Shown here in pieces: positions 6,161 to 6,225 of a stretch of DNA of 6,225 bases. The stretch is from DATMER01 sp035536935 (lineage in GTDB: Bacteria; Acidobacteriota; Thermoanaerobaculia; Multivoradales; UBA5704): positions 1 to 6,225 of the forward strand of contig DATLNC010000102.1 of assembly GCA_035536935.1 (NCBI GenBank), read 5' to 3'. How positions within the stretch are numbered: position 1 is the stretch's first letter; every line of letters begins with the position of its first letter. The translations under genes and the position numbers were made by a program. Below the pieces are notes generated by a model. That model made no database searches. It had not been told where the DNA came from and saw only the letters and a list, made by a program, of their open reading frames with translations.

Positions 6161-6210
6161 GCCTGGGGTTGAAACCCCAGGCTAGAAAAGTACAGCCCCT
6201 CCCCGGGGCT
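6161..6210. repeat. Complete two-stem hairpin repeat
   Basis: The first hairpin is GCCTGGGG (6161-6168), loop TTGAAA, CCCCAGGC (6175-6182). The second is AGCCCC (6194-6199), loop TCCCC, GGGGCT (6205-6210). The right arm of the first and all of the second match the partial copy at 2-37 in sequence order, orientation and spacing. The first hairpin starts 4 bp after the small gene's stop and could help end its transcript, but there is no T-run. Two unlinked copies favour a dispersed intergenic repeat over a simple terminator. Confidence 0.6.
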
Positions 6211-6225
6211 GGAGGCGCAGCAGGT

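Noticed and set aside
1..6225. CRISPR array, tRNA, rRNA, insertion sequence or phage genes
   Set aside because: No regularly spaced repeats, cloverleaf, ribosomal sequence, transposase or phage-like protein was seen on either strand.

Overview
The window holds a high-GC Gram-negative multidrug efflux operon next to toxin-antitoxin debris, with two copies of a short hairpin repeat at its edges. Gram-negative is inferred from a lipoprotein membrane fusion protein paired with an AcrB-type RND pump, which together span a two-membrane envelope. The phylum cannot be fixed from the sequence. The style of the pump and adaptor, and the two-stem intergenic repeats, would fit an environmental lineage such as Acidobacteriota, but that is a guess.

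Left part (1-1262): a truncated repeat copy at 1-37 is followed by a small plus-strand gene (101-349) for an addiction-module antitoxin of the PF09720/TIGR02574 type, with no recognisable toxin after it. A dyad at 362-402 separates it from a convergent minus-strand RES-domain gene (448-1250; NAD+-phosphorylase/ADP-ribosyltransferase-type toxin fold). This gene is split into two frames near position 830, where the sequence carries a 5-bp near-tandem duplication. It is clearly less GC-rich than the pump genes.

Centre (1263-5699): two minus-strand genes form an operon read from right to left. The first encodes a lipoprotein periplasmic adaptor (407 aa). The second, 24 bp later, encodes an HAE1-type RND transporter (1062 aa) with the proton-relay residues intact. 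No TolC-type outer-membrane channel and no regulator gene is in the window. The RES reading frame begins only 12 bp after the pump stop codon, so pump transcripts would run into it.

Right part (5700-6225): a 193-bp divergent intergenic region contains a perfect 14-bp palindrome, a 10-bp direct repeat and a 9-bp inverted repeat, all candidate regulatory elements for the efflux operon. On its far side is a plus-strand gene for an unrecognised 87-aa protein with an H-x4-C-x2-C motif. A full copy of the two-stem repeat follows at 6161-6210.

Most of the window is conventional. The points of real interest are the state and position of the RES gene, the orphan antitoxin, the paired edge repeats, and the small Cys/His protein divergent from the pump operon. 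I did not find convincing evidence for a wholly new system.
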